Origin: Gp6-AA40 sp963772955
Lineage (GTDB): Bacteria > Acidobacteriota > Vicinamibacteria > Vicinamibacterales > UBA2999
Assembly (NCBI GenBank): GCA_963772955.1
Contig: CAVYZF010000023.1
Coordinates: 124,001 to 188,000, forward strand
Direction of reading: 5' to 3'
Length of the DNA stretch: 64,000 bases
Below the pieces are notes generated by a model that worked only from the letters and a program-made list of their open reading frames with translations, searched no databases and was not told where the DNA came from. This document shows, in pieces, positions 8,165-15,926 of the stretch (the first letter of the stretch is position 1; each line of letters opens with the position of its first letter). Both the position numbers and the translations under genes were made by a program.

Positions 8165-10471
8165 TCACACATTGGCGGATTTGAGCGCGGCGAGCACCCT
8201 CGCGCTTCGGAACGGCACGCGACGCAACCGCACGCCTGTCGCGTCGAAGATCGCATTTCCAATCGCCGCCATCGTCGGCTTGCACATCGTCTCGCCCGCG
8301 CCGTAGTGCGGCAGATCGGGACGCTTCGGATTCGGATCGCCGTTCACGACGATGACCTCGAGCGATTCCGGCGTGTCCGCGTGCGTCAGCGTCGGCGATG
8401 ACACCCAGTCGACGCTGGTCACCTTCTCAGCGTCGAACCGCACCTCCTCGTGGAGCGCACGGCTCACGCCATACAGCGTGCCGGCTTCGACGACGCGACG
8501 CAGCGTTTCCGGGTTGATCACCAGGCCGCAATCGTGCGCGCAGACTATTCGCTTCACCCAGACACGGCCCGTTCGTCGATTGACCTCGACCTCGGCGATC
8601 TGGGCAACGATGGTCTGGCTCCTGAATGTGTAGGCGATGCCACGCCCGGTGAGGATCTCGCCAGTGCTCACGCGCTTCGGGGATGGTCGCGGATCCCACT
8701 TGAAGGCCTCCGCTGCGGCCTTGAGCACCGCGATCGATCGCGCGCGCTTGAAGCCGCTGTCCTCCTCGGTGTTCGCGTTGAGCAGCTTGAGGCGAAACTC
8801 GAGCGGGTCGGCATTCGCGGCCGCTGCGAGCTCGTCGATGAATGACTCCGACGCGAACGTGGACTGCGGACCGTTCGGGTCGCGCAGGTTGCCCGTTCGA
8901 ACTGGTGTTTCCCAGATGAGCGGCAGACTGACGACTGACGAGGTCATGCGCCGGCTGGGAATTCCGTACATCTCGTTGGGCGTGGCCGCGCTGCCGCGAG
9001 CCGGCATCGCGCGACGATTTCCCATCAACTGAGAAATCAGCACGGTGTCGTGCTCGTTGTATCCAAGGTGGTTGAAGTCGGCCGCACGCGCGTCGTAGTC
9101 GAACGCCACGAGGTTGCCCTGCGCGTCGAGTCCACCACGCACCTTCACCGCAAACGCCGGTCCCTTCGTGTCCCAGGCCGTCTCCTCGTTTCGCATCCAC
9201 TGGATGCGAACGGGTCGGCCGATCTCCTTCGCGAGAAACGCGGCCTCGAACCCGGCGTCGTCGGCCGCGGTCCGTCCGTATGCCTGAGGACCTTCCATCC
9301 AGACGACACGCACGCGGTCGCGCGGCATCTTGAGGAACTCCGCCACGCCGTCACGAAGGCCATACGACTTCATGTCGTTGGAATAGATCGTCAGCTGATC
9401 GTTGGAGGGATCGGCCATCGCATGCGCAGGACCGATCGACGTGTGTCCCTGGAATGGGATGTCGTAGTCGGCTTCGATGACCTTCGTCGCACCCTTCATC
9501 GCCGCATCCAGGTTGCCGATGACGATCGGCGGTGTGCTCGAGGTCGTCGCCGCGGAACGCATGAACGTGAAGAGACTCTCCGAGTCCGGGAACGGCGCGA
9601 TCGCCGGCTTCTGCCAGGTGACTTTCAACTGTCGCGCCGCCTGGATCGCCTGCTCCTCGCGCTCGCACACGACGGCGACGTAGTTACCTTTGCTCACCAC
9701 CTTGATCAGCCCTGGCACGCCTTTGACGGATGACTCGTCGATGCTCACAAGCTTCGCGCCGGCGAACGCCGGCTTCACGTTGCGTGCGTGCACCATGCCG
9801 GGCACCTTCGCATCGACTGCCCACTTGAGTGAGCCATCGACCTTTGCGGGGATGTCGTAGCGCTGCGGCGACGTGCCGACAATCTTGAACTGCTGCACGT
9901 CCTTGAGCTTCGCAGTGCCGGTGGTGGCGTTGATGTTGTTGCCGGTCAGCGTCACGTTGAAGCGCTTGCCGCCGATCAACTCGCCGAACGTCACCTTCCT
10001 GGACGGATCCGCGGCGACCGACACCACGCCGTCGCTGACGACGAGTTGAGCGACCGGAACGCCAAGTCGTGCCGACGCCATCTCGAGCAGCACGCGTCGC
10101 GCTTCGGCAGCGACGCGACGCATGGGATAGCCGTCGGTCTGGAGCGCATCCGATCCACCGGAGCCGCCCTGATCGACGGTCACGTCGGTGTTGCCCATGA
10201 CACAGCTCGTCTTGTCATACGGCATGTCGAGCTCGTCGGCCATGATCTGGCGGAACGCCGTGCCGGTGCCCTGGCCGAGGTCCGTCTTGCCGACGAAGAA
10301 CGTTGCGGTGTTGTCCTGACGAATCACGATCCACGAATCGAGCTGCCTGAAGTCGACATCTGGATACGGACCAGCACCGAGGCCCTGCGCGAACGACAGA
10401 TCGCCGGCCACGCTGATGCCGACGACGAGGACACCCGAGGTCTTGATGAAATCGCGTCGTGAGGCTGTCAT
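8165..10471 (-). CDS. iorB: Molybdopterin-binding hydroxylase large subunit, isoquinoline 1-oxidoreductase beta type
   Basis: A 768-aa member of the xanthine-oxidase family that binds molybdenum cytosine dinucleotide and hydroxylates N-heterocycles or aldehydes. The start ATG 10469-10471 gives a twin-arginine signal, SRRDFIKTSGVLVVG, so the enzyme is exported folded through Tat. The body shows the family's order: GKTDLGQGTGTAFRQIMADEL, GSGGSDALQTDGYPMRR, then the MoCo-binding half with GPQAYGRTAADDAGFEAAFLA and a C-terminal GAGETM carrying the conserved catalytic Glu. It overlaps the 2Fe-2S subunit gene by 4 bp (ATGA), indicating translational coupling. No cytochrome partner is adjacent. The real substrate is not predictable; isoquinoline is only the name of the archetype. 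Confidence 0.9.
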   Translation of the reverse strand: MTASRRDFIKTSGVLVVGISVAGDLSFAQGLGAGPYPDVDFRQLDSWIVIRQDNTATFFVGKTDLGQGTGTAFRQIMADELDMPYDKTSCVMGNTDVTVDQGGSGGSDALQTDGYPMRRVAAEARRVLLEMASARLGVPVAQLVVSDGVVSVAADPSRKVTFGELIGGKRFNVTLTGNNINATTGTAKLKDVQQFKIVGTSPQRYDIPAKVDGSLKWAVDAKVPGMVHARNVKPAFAGAKLVSIDESSVKGVPGLIKVVSKGNYVAVVCEREEQAIQAARQLKVTWQKPAIAPFPDSESLFTFMRSAATTSSTPPIVIGNLDAAMKGATKVIEADYDIPFQGHTSIGPAHAMADPSNDQLTIYSNDMKSYGLRDGVAEFLKMPRDRVRVVWMEGPQAYGRTAADDAGFEAAFLAKEIGRPVRIQWMRNEETAWDTKGPAFAVKVRGGLDAQGNLVAFDYDARAADFNHLGYNEHDTVLISQLMGNRRAMPARGSAATPNEMYGIPSRRMTSSVVSLPLIWETPVRTGNLRDPNGPQSTFASESFIDELAAAANADPLEFRLKLLNANTEEDSGFKRARSIAVLKAAAEAFKWDPRPSPKRVSTGEILTGRGIAYTFRSQTIVAQIAEVEVNRRTGRVWVKRIVCAHDCGLVINPETLRRVVEAGTLYGVSRALHEEVRFDAEKVTSVDWVSSPTLTHADTPESLEVIVVNGDPNPKRPDLPHYGAGETMCKPTMAAIGNAIFDATGVRLRRVPFRSARVLAALKSANV

Positions 10472-10968
10472 GCGATCACCTCGGTCCCTGTTTCGTTGCT
10501 GGCGGTTGAGACCGTTTTCGATGCGCGCTTGATGGCGGCCTGAATGCGGTAGTAGGTCATGCACCGGCACAGCGTGTTCGCCATGCCCTGTCGAATCTGC
10601 GCGTCAGTCGGCGCGGGCGTCTTGTCGAGCAGCGCCTTCGCGGTCATGATCTGACCGTTCTGGCAGAAGCCGCAGGCCGGCACCTGTTCGTCGATCCACG
10701 CCTGTTGGAGCGGATGCAGCTTGCCATCCTTCGACAACCCCTCGAGCGTGGTGATCTCGGCACCCTGCACCGTTGAGATCGGCCGGATGCACGAGCGCAC
10801 GGCCTCCCCTTTGATGATGACGGTGCACGCCCCGCACTGACCCAGGCCGCAGCCGAACCGAGGTCCGTGCAGATCGAGGTCGTTGCGCAGCACGTACAAG
10901 AGAGGAGTCGCGGGATCGACGTCAACGGTGTGCGGTTTCCCGTTCACCCGAAGATTGATGGTGGCCAT
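10468..10968 (-). CDS. iorA: (2Fe-2S) subunit of the molybdenum hydroxylase
   Basis: The 166-aa electron-transfer small subunit. The N-terminal plant-type ferredoxin domain has FGCGLGQCGACTV (residues ~38-50) plus a fourth Cys in RSCIRP. The C-terminal helical domain holds the second cluster with ACGFCQNGQ and LCRCMTYY. All eight cluster cysteines are visible. It lacks a signal peptide and is probably carried through Tat with the large subunit as a hitchhiker, which is known for this family. Length is typical (150-170 aa). It is the first gene of a two-gene operon whose stop overlaps the iorB start. Confidence 0.93.
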   Translation of the reverse strand: MATINLRVNGKPHTVDVDPATPLLYVLRNDLDLHGPRFGCGLGQCGACTVIIKGEAVRSCIRPISTVQGAEITTLEGLSKDGKLHPLQQAWIDEQVPACGFCQNGQIMTAKALLDKTPAPTDAQIRQGMANTLCRCMTYYRIQAAIKRASKTVSTASNETGTEVIA

Positions 10969-11000
10969 GCCGGTATCTTACGGCAGACCGGAGCGTTCAT

Positions 11001-12161
11001 TTACCGGGAAAGTCCGGCCGAGGCTGTGAGCGGACCTGGACGCTCAGCCACCGGAACCCATTGCCGATCACGCGGTCCGGTGTACTCGGACTGCGGACGG
11101 ATGATCCGGTTCGTCCGCCGCTGCTCGAGGGCGTGAGCGATCCAGCCGCTGACCCGGCTGACCGCGAACGTTGGCGTGAACAGCGGCACATCCAGCCCCA
11201 GGCCGTGCAGCAGCAACGCGGTGTAGAACTCGACGTTCGTCTGCAGCCGTCGTCCGGGTTTGTACTCGTCGAGGAGCCTGATCGCCGTTGCCTCGACGTT
11301 GCGCGCGAGCGTGTAGAGCGACATGTCTCCGGCGCGCGTGTACATCCGCTCTGCGGCCTGTGCGAGCACGTCGGCGCGCGGGTCGCGAACCTTGTAGACG
11401 CGATGACCGAATCCCATCAGCTTCTCGCCAGCCTCAATCTTCTTCCTGAGGAAGGCCTCCGCTCGCGACGCCTCACCAATCTCGAACACCATGTCGAGTG
11501 CCGGGCCAGGCGCTCCGCCATGCAGTGGCCCTTTGAGTGCCCCGATTGCTCCGACAACAGCCGACACAAGATCAGATCCGGTTGACGTGATGACACGCGC
11601 GGTGAACGTCGACGCATTCAATCCGTGATCGACGACGGTGTTGAGATACGTCTCGAGCCCGCGCACGCGCTCGGGATCGGGCGCATTCCCGCTCAACAGA
11701 AAGAGGAAGCTTGCGGCGTGACCGAGATCGTGCGGCGGGAGGATCGGCTCCTGACCCCGCTGCAATCGCCAATACGTGGCAACGATCGCGGGCATGCACG
11801 CGACGATGCTCACGGGATCGTCGCTGCGCAGCGAGATCGTCCCTGCCGCCGCGCGAAGCGCGTCCATCGGATCCAGTCCGCCCTTCGCGCACTCACGCAG
11901 CAGTGCCGCTGTCGCCGGCGACAGCGCCCGTGCCGCGGCCAGCTCCGACCGGAATGTCTCGAGCTGAGCGGCCGCGGGCAGCTCTCCATGCCACAGCAGC
12001 CAGGTCGTCTCCTCGAACGTCGCGTGTTCGGCAAGCTCACCAACCGGATATCCGGCGATGACGAGCTCGCCACGCTCGCCGTCGACGTGGCTGAGTCGAG
12101 TGGTTGCCGCGACGACGCCGTCGAGTCCAGAGGTGACCATGAAACGATCGTGCGCGTCCAT
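11001..12161 (-). CDS. Citrate synthase / 2-methylcitrate synthase family protein
   Basis: A 386-aa short citrate synthase condensing acetyl-CoA (or propionyl-CoA) with oxaloacetate. Visible active-site segments are DHGLNASTFTARV (substrate His), LKGPLHGGAPG (second His) and GFGHRVYKVRDPRA. The usual catalytic Asp loop reads NVEFYTA, so a Glu stands where many family members have NVDF. The start at ATG 12159-12161 is preferred over an upstream ATG that would reach into the partner's promoter; an ATG at 12140 is another option. It is divergent from a second, DNA-binding-domain-fused citrate synthase with only 34 bp between starts. A 2-methylcitrate role is possible, but no prpB or prpD gene is near. 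Confidence 0.88.
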   Translation of the reverse strand: MDAHDRFMVTSGLDGVVAATTRLSHVDGERGELVIAGYPVGELAEHATFEETTWLLWHGELPAAAQLETFRSELAAARALSPATAALLRECAKGGLDPMDALRAAAGTISLRSDDPVSIVACMPAIVATYWRLQRGQEPILPPHDLGHAASFLFLLSGNAPDPERVRGLETYLNTVVDHGLNASTFTARVITSTGSDLVSAVVGAIGALKGPLHGGAPGPALDMVFEIGEASRAEAFLRKKIEAGEKLMGFGHRVYKVRDPRADVLAQAAERMYTRAGDMSLYTLARNVEATAIRLLDEYKPGRRLQTNVEFYTALLLHGLGLDVPLFTPTFAVSRVSGWIAHALEQRRTNRIIRPQSEYTGPRDRQWVPVAERPGPLTASAGLSR

Positions 12162-12195
12162 GTATGATCCTGTCAACGTTGATCGGTCAATCAAT
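12162..12195. promoter_or_regulatory. 34-bp divergent control region with palindrome
   Basis: The start codons of the two citrate synthase genes are separated by only 34 bp. Within it lies the perfect 10-bp palindrome TCAACGTTGA (12173-12182), followed by the half-site-like TGATCGGTCAATCA. A space this small must carry overlapping promoters or leaderless starts. The fused helix-turn-helix of the rightward gene is an obvious candidate to bind here, which is an inference from position. Confidence 0.5.
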
Positions 12196-13407
12196 ATGAG
12201 TGCGAATCACGGCTGGTTGAACGCTGAGGACGCGGCCCGCCTGTTGCGGGTCACGCGCCCGACGCTCTACGCGTATGTCAGCCGCGGATACGTCCGCTCT
12301 CAGCCGACGCCAGGCCCCGCGCGTGAACGGCTCTATTCGCGCGACGATGTCGCGCGGCTGCGCCGGCAGACCGAGGCACGACGAGATCCGGACAAGGCGG
12401 CGGCGCGTTCGCTGCAGTGGGGACTTCCGGTCCTCGAATCGTCCATCACGTTCATTGACAACAAGCGGCTCTATTACCGCGGCCACGACGCGATGCACTT
12501 GTCACGCTCGCGATCAGTGGCGGAGGTGGCGTCGCTCATCTGGAGCGGCCGGATCGAGGGAGCGTTCTCACCCGCGCCTCCCCGACTCGCCACCACCCAC
12601 CGGCCGGATCGGGCACTGCCGTTCGTGCCCCGCGCGCAGGCCGTGCTGGCAGCCGCGTCGGTTCGCGATCACGCGGCTTGTGATCTGCGCGACGCGAGCG
12701 TCGCACACGCCGGCTGGAGAATCCTGCATCTCCTCACCCGCGTGGCGAGGCTGTCCCGCTCGTCAGGACCGACGATCGACCAGGCGTTGTCCCACAGCTG
12801 GGGTGTGACCGCGCGTGGCGTGGATGTCGTGCGCGCGGCCCTGATTCTGTGCGCCGATCACGAGCTCAATGTCTCGTCGTTCACGGCCCGCTGCGTCGCC
12901 TCGGCCGCCTCGAATCCATACTCTGTCGTGATCGCCGGGCTCGCCGCACTGGAAGGGACGCGACATGGTGGCGCCAGCGCACGCGTCGAGTCGATGCTCG
13001 AGTCACTCGAACGTCCGCGACGGCCGGGCAGCGCCGTTGCCGCGCGCCTGCGTCGTGGCGAGTCGATCGACGGCTTCGGACATCCGCTCTACCGGGACGG
13101 CGATCCGCGGGCACTGGCGCTGCTCGAGATGCTGCGCGAGCGCTATCCGAAGTCACGCGAGCTGGCATTCGTCCTCGACGTCACAGACGCAGCAACGTCC
13201 ATCACACGCGAACGACCCAATCTCGACTTCGCCCTCGCGTCGGTGGCTCGCGTCCTGCGGCTGCCTGCAGGATCTCCGCTGACGCTCTTCGCCATCGGCA
13301 GGACTATCGGCTGGATCGGCCAGGCCATCGAGCAGTACGCGACAGGACAGCTCATTCGTCCGCGCGCGAAGTATGTAGGAGTGGTACCGGTAGAGGCGGG
13401 TCTGTAG
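12196..13407 (+). CDS. Citrate synthase with N-terminal MerR-like helix-turn-helix domain
   Basis: A 403-aa protein. Residues ~5-55 form an excisionase/MerR-like winged helix (LNAEDAARLLRVTRPTLYAYVSRG followed by LYSRDDVARL). The rest is a citrate synthase fold beginning at WGLPVLESSITFIDNKRLYYRG. Active-site positions are mostly kept: DHELNVSSFTARC, LEGTRHGGAS and PNLDFALA (catalytic Asp). The GFGHRVY loop is altered to GFGHPLYRDGDPRA, so an Arg that binds oxaloacetate in the family is replaced by Pro. It may therefore be a sensor or regulator rather than, or as well as, an enzyme. The start ATG 12196 begins immediately at the DNA-binding domain. The last five residues and the stop codon lie inside a mobile hairpin repeat. 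Such fused proteins beside a plain citrate synthase occur in other phyla. Confidence 0.85.
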   Translation: MSANHGWLNAEDAARLLRVTRPTLYAYVSRGYVRSQPTPGPARERLYSRDDVARLRRQTEARRDPDKAAARSLQWGLPVLESSITFIDNKRLYYRGHDAMHLSRSRSVAEVASLIWSGRIEGAFSPAPPRLATTHRPDRALPFVPRAQAVLAAASVRDHAACDLRDASVAHAGWRILHLLTRVARLSRSSGPTIDQALSHSWGVTARGVDVVRAALILCADHELNVSSFTARCVASAASNPYSVVIAGLAALEGTRHGGASARVESMLESLERPRRPGSAVAARLRRGESIDGFGHPLYRDGDPRALALLEMLRERYPKSRELAFVLDVTDAATSITRERPNLDFALASVARVLRLPAGSPLTLFAIGRTIGWIGQAIEQYATGQLIRPRAKYVGVVPVEAGL

Positions 13408-13413
13408 ACCCGC
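13390..13413. repeat. GTAGAGGCG-type hairpin repeat, copy 1 (encodes a stop codon)
   Basis: GTAGAGGCGGGTCTGTAGAC followed by CCGC forms a stem of GGCGGGTC with GACCCG around TGTA. It encodes the final codons GTA GAG GCG GGT CTG and the TAG stop of the fused citrate synthase. Copies 2 and 3 are at 20.17 and 22.48 kb. This copy's right arm has diverged by one base. Confidence 0.7.
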
Positions 13414-13450
13414 TCGGGGTGTCGGCCAGTGCGGCCGGCGTCGACTGACG

Positions 13451-14488
13451 TCACCGTTTTTTGTGACTCGACGTCCGGCGCGCGCCTGATGGAGGCGCCG
13501 TGCTCGAACGGACGACGAGAACGTGCGGCAGCGTGACCGACTCCGGCGCGGAACTTCCCTGCAGAATCTCGAGCAGTAGTCGCACCGTGCCCTCGCCGAT
13601 CTGGCGCATCGGCTGCGCGATCGTCGTCAACGGCGGGTCGAGATAGCGCGCAAAGCGGATATCGTCGAACCCGACGATCGAGAGATCGTCCGGCACGCGC
13701 AGCTGTCGTCGTCTCGCGGTCTCGACGACGCCCATCGCCATCTCGTCGTTGAAGCAGAAAATCGCCGTGGGCGGCTGCTTCCGTTCCAGCAGCCTCTCGC
13801 TCGCGACAGCACCAGACTCAATCGAGAAGTCGCCGTTCATGACGATGAAGTCGCGTTCGGCACCCGCCTTCTTTGCGCGCGCTGTCGCTCCGTGGAGGCG
13901 ATCGCGACTGAGCGGGCTCACGAGCGGACCCGTCACGATACCGATGCGTCGATGACCGAGACGATACAGGTGGTCCATCGCATCAGACGCCGCCGTCGCG
14001 TTGTCGATGTGCACGCTCGGAATACCGAGGCGCGGGCTGAACTCGCAGCCGTTGACAATCGGCGCGCGGCCCGGCGGCAGCGAGCGCACGAGCGCTGCGG
14101 CTTCTGCCGGCAGGCGATGTCCGAGGAAGATCAGACCGTCCGCCTCCTTGCGCCGCAACATCAACGAATAACGCTCCTCGCGACGCTCGTCGTGCTGCGT
14201 GTCGCCAAGCAGCACCGAGTACCCTTCGCGCTGGGCCGTGTCTTCGATCCCTTGCAGAATGAGCGAGAAGAACGGATTGGAAATGTCGGGAACGGTGACC
14301 AGGATCGTGCGTGTTCGCAGCGTTCGCAGGTTGGACGCGGCGGCGTTCGGCGTGTATCCAAGACGTTCGACCGCTGCCATCACCCGTCGTCGCGTGTCTG
14401 GCGCGACAACTTCCGGCTGACTGAGGACGCGCGACACCGTCGCCGTGGACACGCCGGCTCGCCTGGCGACTTCGTAGATGTTGGGCAC
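13451..14488 (-). CDS. LacI-family transcriptional regulator
   Basis: A 345-aa repressor. A GTG start at 14486-14488 places the DNA-binding helix-turn-helix (IYEVARRAGVSTATVSRVLS, with hinge GYTPNAAASNLRT) right at the N-terminus as is usual; a TTG start 12 codons earlier is possible. The periplasmic-binding-protein-like core follows, with the dimer and ligand segments TILVTVPDISNPFF, GLIFLG, HIDNATAA, LGHRRIGIVTGP and the late GFDDIRFARYLDPPLTT. The ligand is unknown; the family usually binds sugars or purines. The gene is convergent with the fused citrate synthase and divergent from the broken membrane gene, so no target is implied by context except itself. Confidence 0.93.
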   Translation of the reverse strand: MPNIYEVARRAGVSTATVSRVLSQPEVVAPDTRRRVMAAVERLGYTPNAAASNLRTLRTRTILVTVPDISNPFFSLILQGIEDTAQREGYSVLLGDTQHDERREERYSLMLRRKEADGLIFLGHRLPAEAAALVRSLPPGRAPIVNGCEFSPRLGIPSVHIDNATAASDAMDHLYRLGHRRIGIVTGPLVSPLSRDRLHGATARAKKAGAERDFIVMNGDFSIESGAVASERLLERKQPPTAIFCFNDEMAMGVVETARRRQLRVPDDLSIVGFDDIRFARYLDPPLTTIAQPMRQIGEGTVRLLLEILQGSSAPESVTLPHVLVVRSSTAPPSGARRTSSHKKR

Positions 14489-14587
14489 GGCAGGGCGATC
14501 ATACCAACGGGCAGGACAGCGCAATCCTGAACCATCCGCGCCGCCGCGTGAATCAGATCTGACGCGGCGGGTCCGATAAGTACAGCG

Positions 14588-15827
14588 ATGCGGCCATCAT
14601 TCCGGCAGATCGGACCCGATCGGATTCAGATCCGCCAGGGCGGCGGGGTGCTTGGGATCTTCGGCCTGCCGTTCTTCGCCGCCGGCGTGTTCATGCTGCT
14701 CGTCATGTCCGGCCTCATCGAGATGAAGAATTCCGACTCGGTGTCGCTGCCCGGACAACTTGGATTGCTGTTGATGGGCCTCGTGTTTACGGCCGTCGGA
14801 GGCACGCTGTCGTTCGGTCGCGGTTGGACAACCATCGAGAGCACGCGTCGCGAGGTGATCACGCAGTACGGCGTGATGGTCCCCATGTACACCCGCGCGC
14901 AGCGCATCGACGAATACGTGGCGGTTGTGCTCGGATTCGTCCGCGGTGACTCCGATTCTGCCGACAGTTTTCCCGTCACGCTGCGATCGAGATCCGGACA
15001 GGACCTCACGTTGGACAGCTCGACTCAGTACGGCGACGCGAGGAGTTGCGCCACGGCGGTTGCCGCACTCCTGCGACTCGATTTCGAGGACGCGACCACC
15101 GATCACCCGGTGCGCGTGCCGCCCGATCAGGCAGACATCTCTTTGCCGCAACGGCTGCAGATGGACGGACTTCAGAACGAGCCTGCGCCGCCCGCCAGAC
15201 GCGCGCTCGGAGGTCACTCGCGAGCCGGACGGCATACGGATCACGATACCGAATCCGCGCGCACATCCTGTCGCGATCGCGCTGACGCTGATCCCCGTCG
15301 TGATCTCGGCGGTGTTCGTCAGCCCGCTGTTTCGATTCTTCCGCCAGACACGAACCCCCGATCCCGTGGGATGGGCGTTCATCGGCTTCATCATGCTCTT
15401 CTTCGGCGTCCTGCCGGCGATGACCGCGCTGAACGGATACCTGCGATCGCGACGCGGCCGCACGATCGTCACGGTATCGCCGCGTGGCATCGATATCCGC
15501 GAGCGCGGCGCCTGGAGGACGGGGCCGGTGAACTCGCTGCCGGCCGCGGAGATTCTGGACATCGACTTCAGCACCAGCGAATCGGTGACGATGGCCGCGC
15601 GACTCGCCGCGGAATAACGCGTGCGCGCATCATCCGGGATGAACTCCACGGCTACCGAGATTGGCCCCCGCACGCAGTGGCTGCTGACAACCCTGAGCCG
15701 ATACGCCAAGGGGCACGGCATCACGATCAAGACACACCAGGAGCTGACGACCTTTGGCCAGGGGCTGACCGACGAGGAAACAGGCTACGTCCATGCGCTG
15801 ATTCGTCGCACGCTCGCCGGATACTAG
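14588..15827 (+). pseudogene. Broken membrane protein gene (frameshift plus in-frame stop)
   Basis: Reading from ATG 14588 gives two membrane helices at ~22-45 (GIFGLPFFAAGVFMLLV) and ~55-75 (LGLLLMGLVFTAVGG), then a strand-rich domain. At about 15185-15215 the sensible sequence moves to the +1 frame, consistent with one extra base. There it continues with a second pair of helices (AIALTLIPVVISAVFVS and WAFIGFIMLFFGVLPAM). TAA at 15615-15617 interrupts this frame. The same frame then resumes to 15827 with ITIKTHQELTTFGQGLTDEET, which looks like the true C-terminus. The family is a bacterial PH-like membrane protein by general appearance; I cannot name it. Two independent lesions argue for real decay rather than a single sequencing slip. 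Confidence 0.65.
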
Positions 15828-15926
15828 GCCGATATCACTCATTACATGCCCTTCTGATAGGCTTGACGGCCGAGTCGCGACGAACCTGCGCTGCGCCGTG
15901 ACGCGCAGCCGACTGGAGGCCATGTA

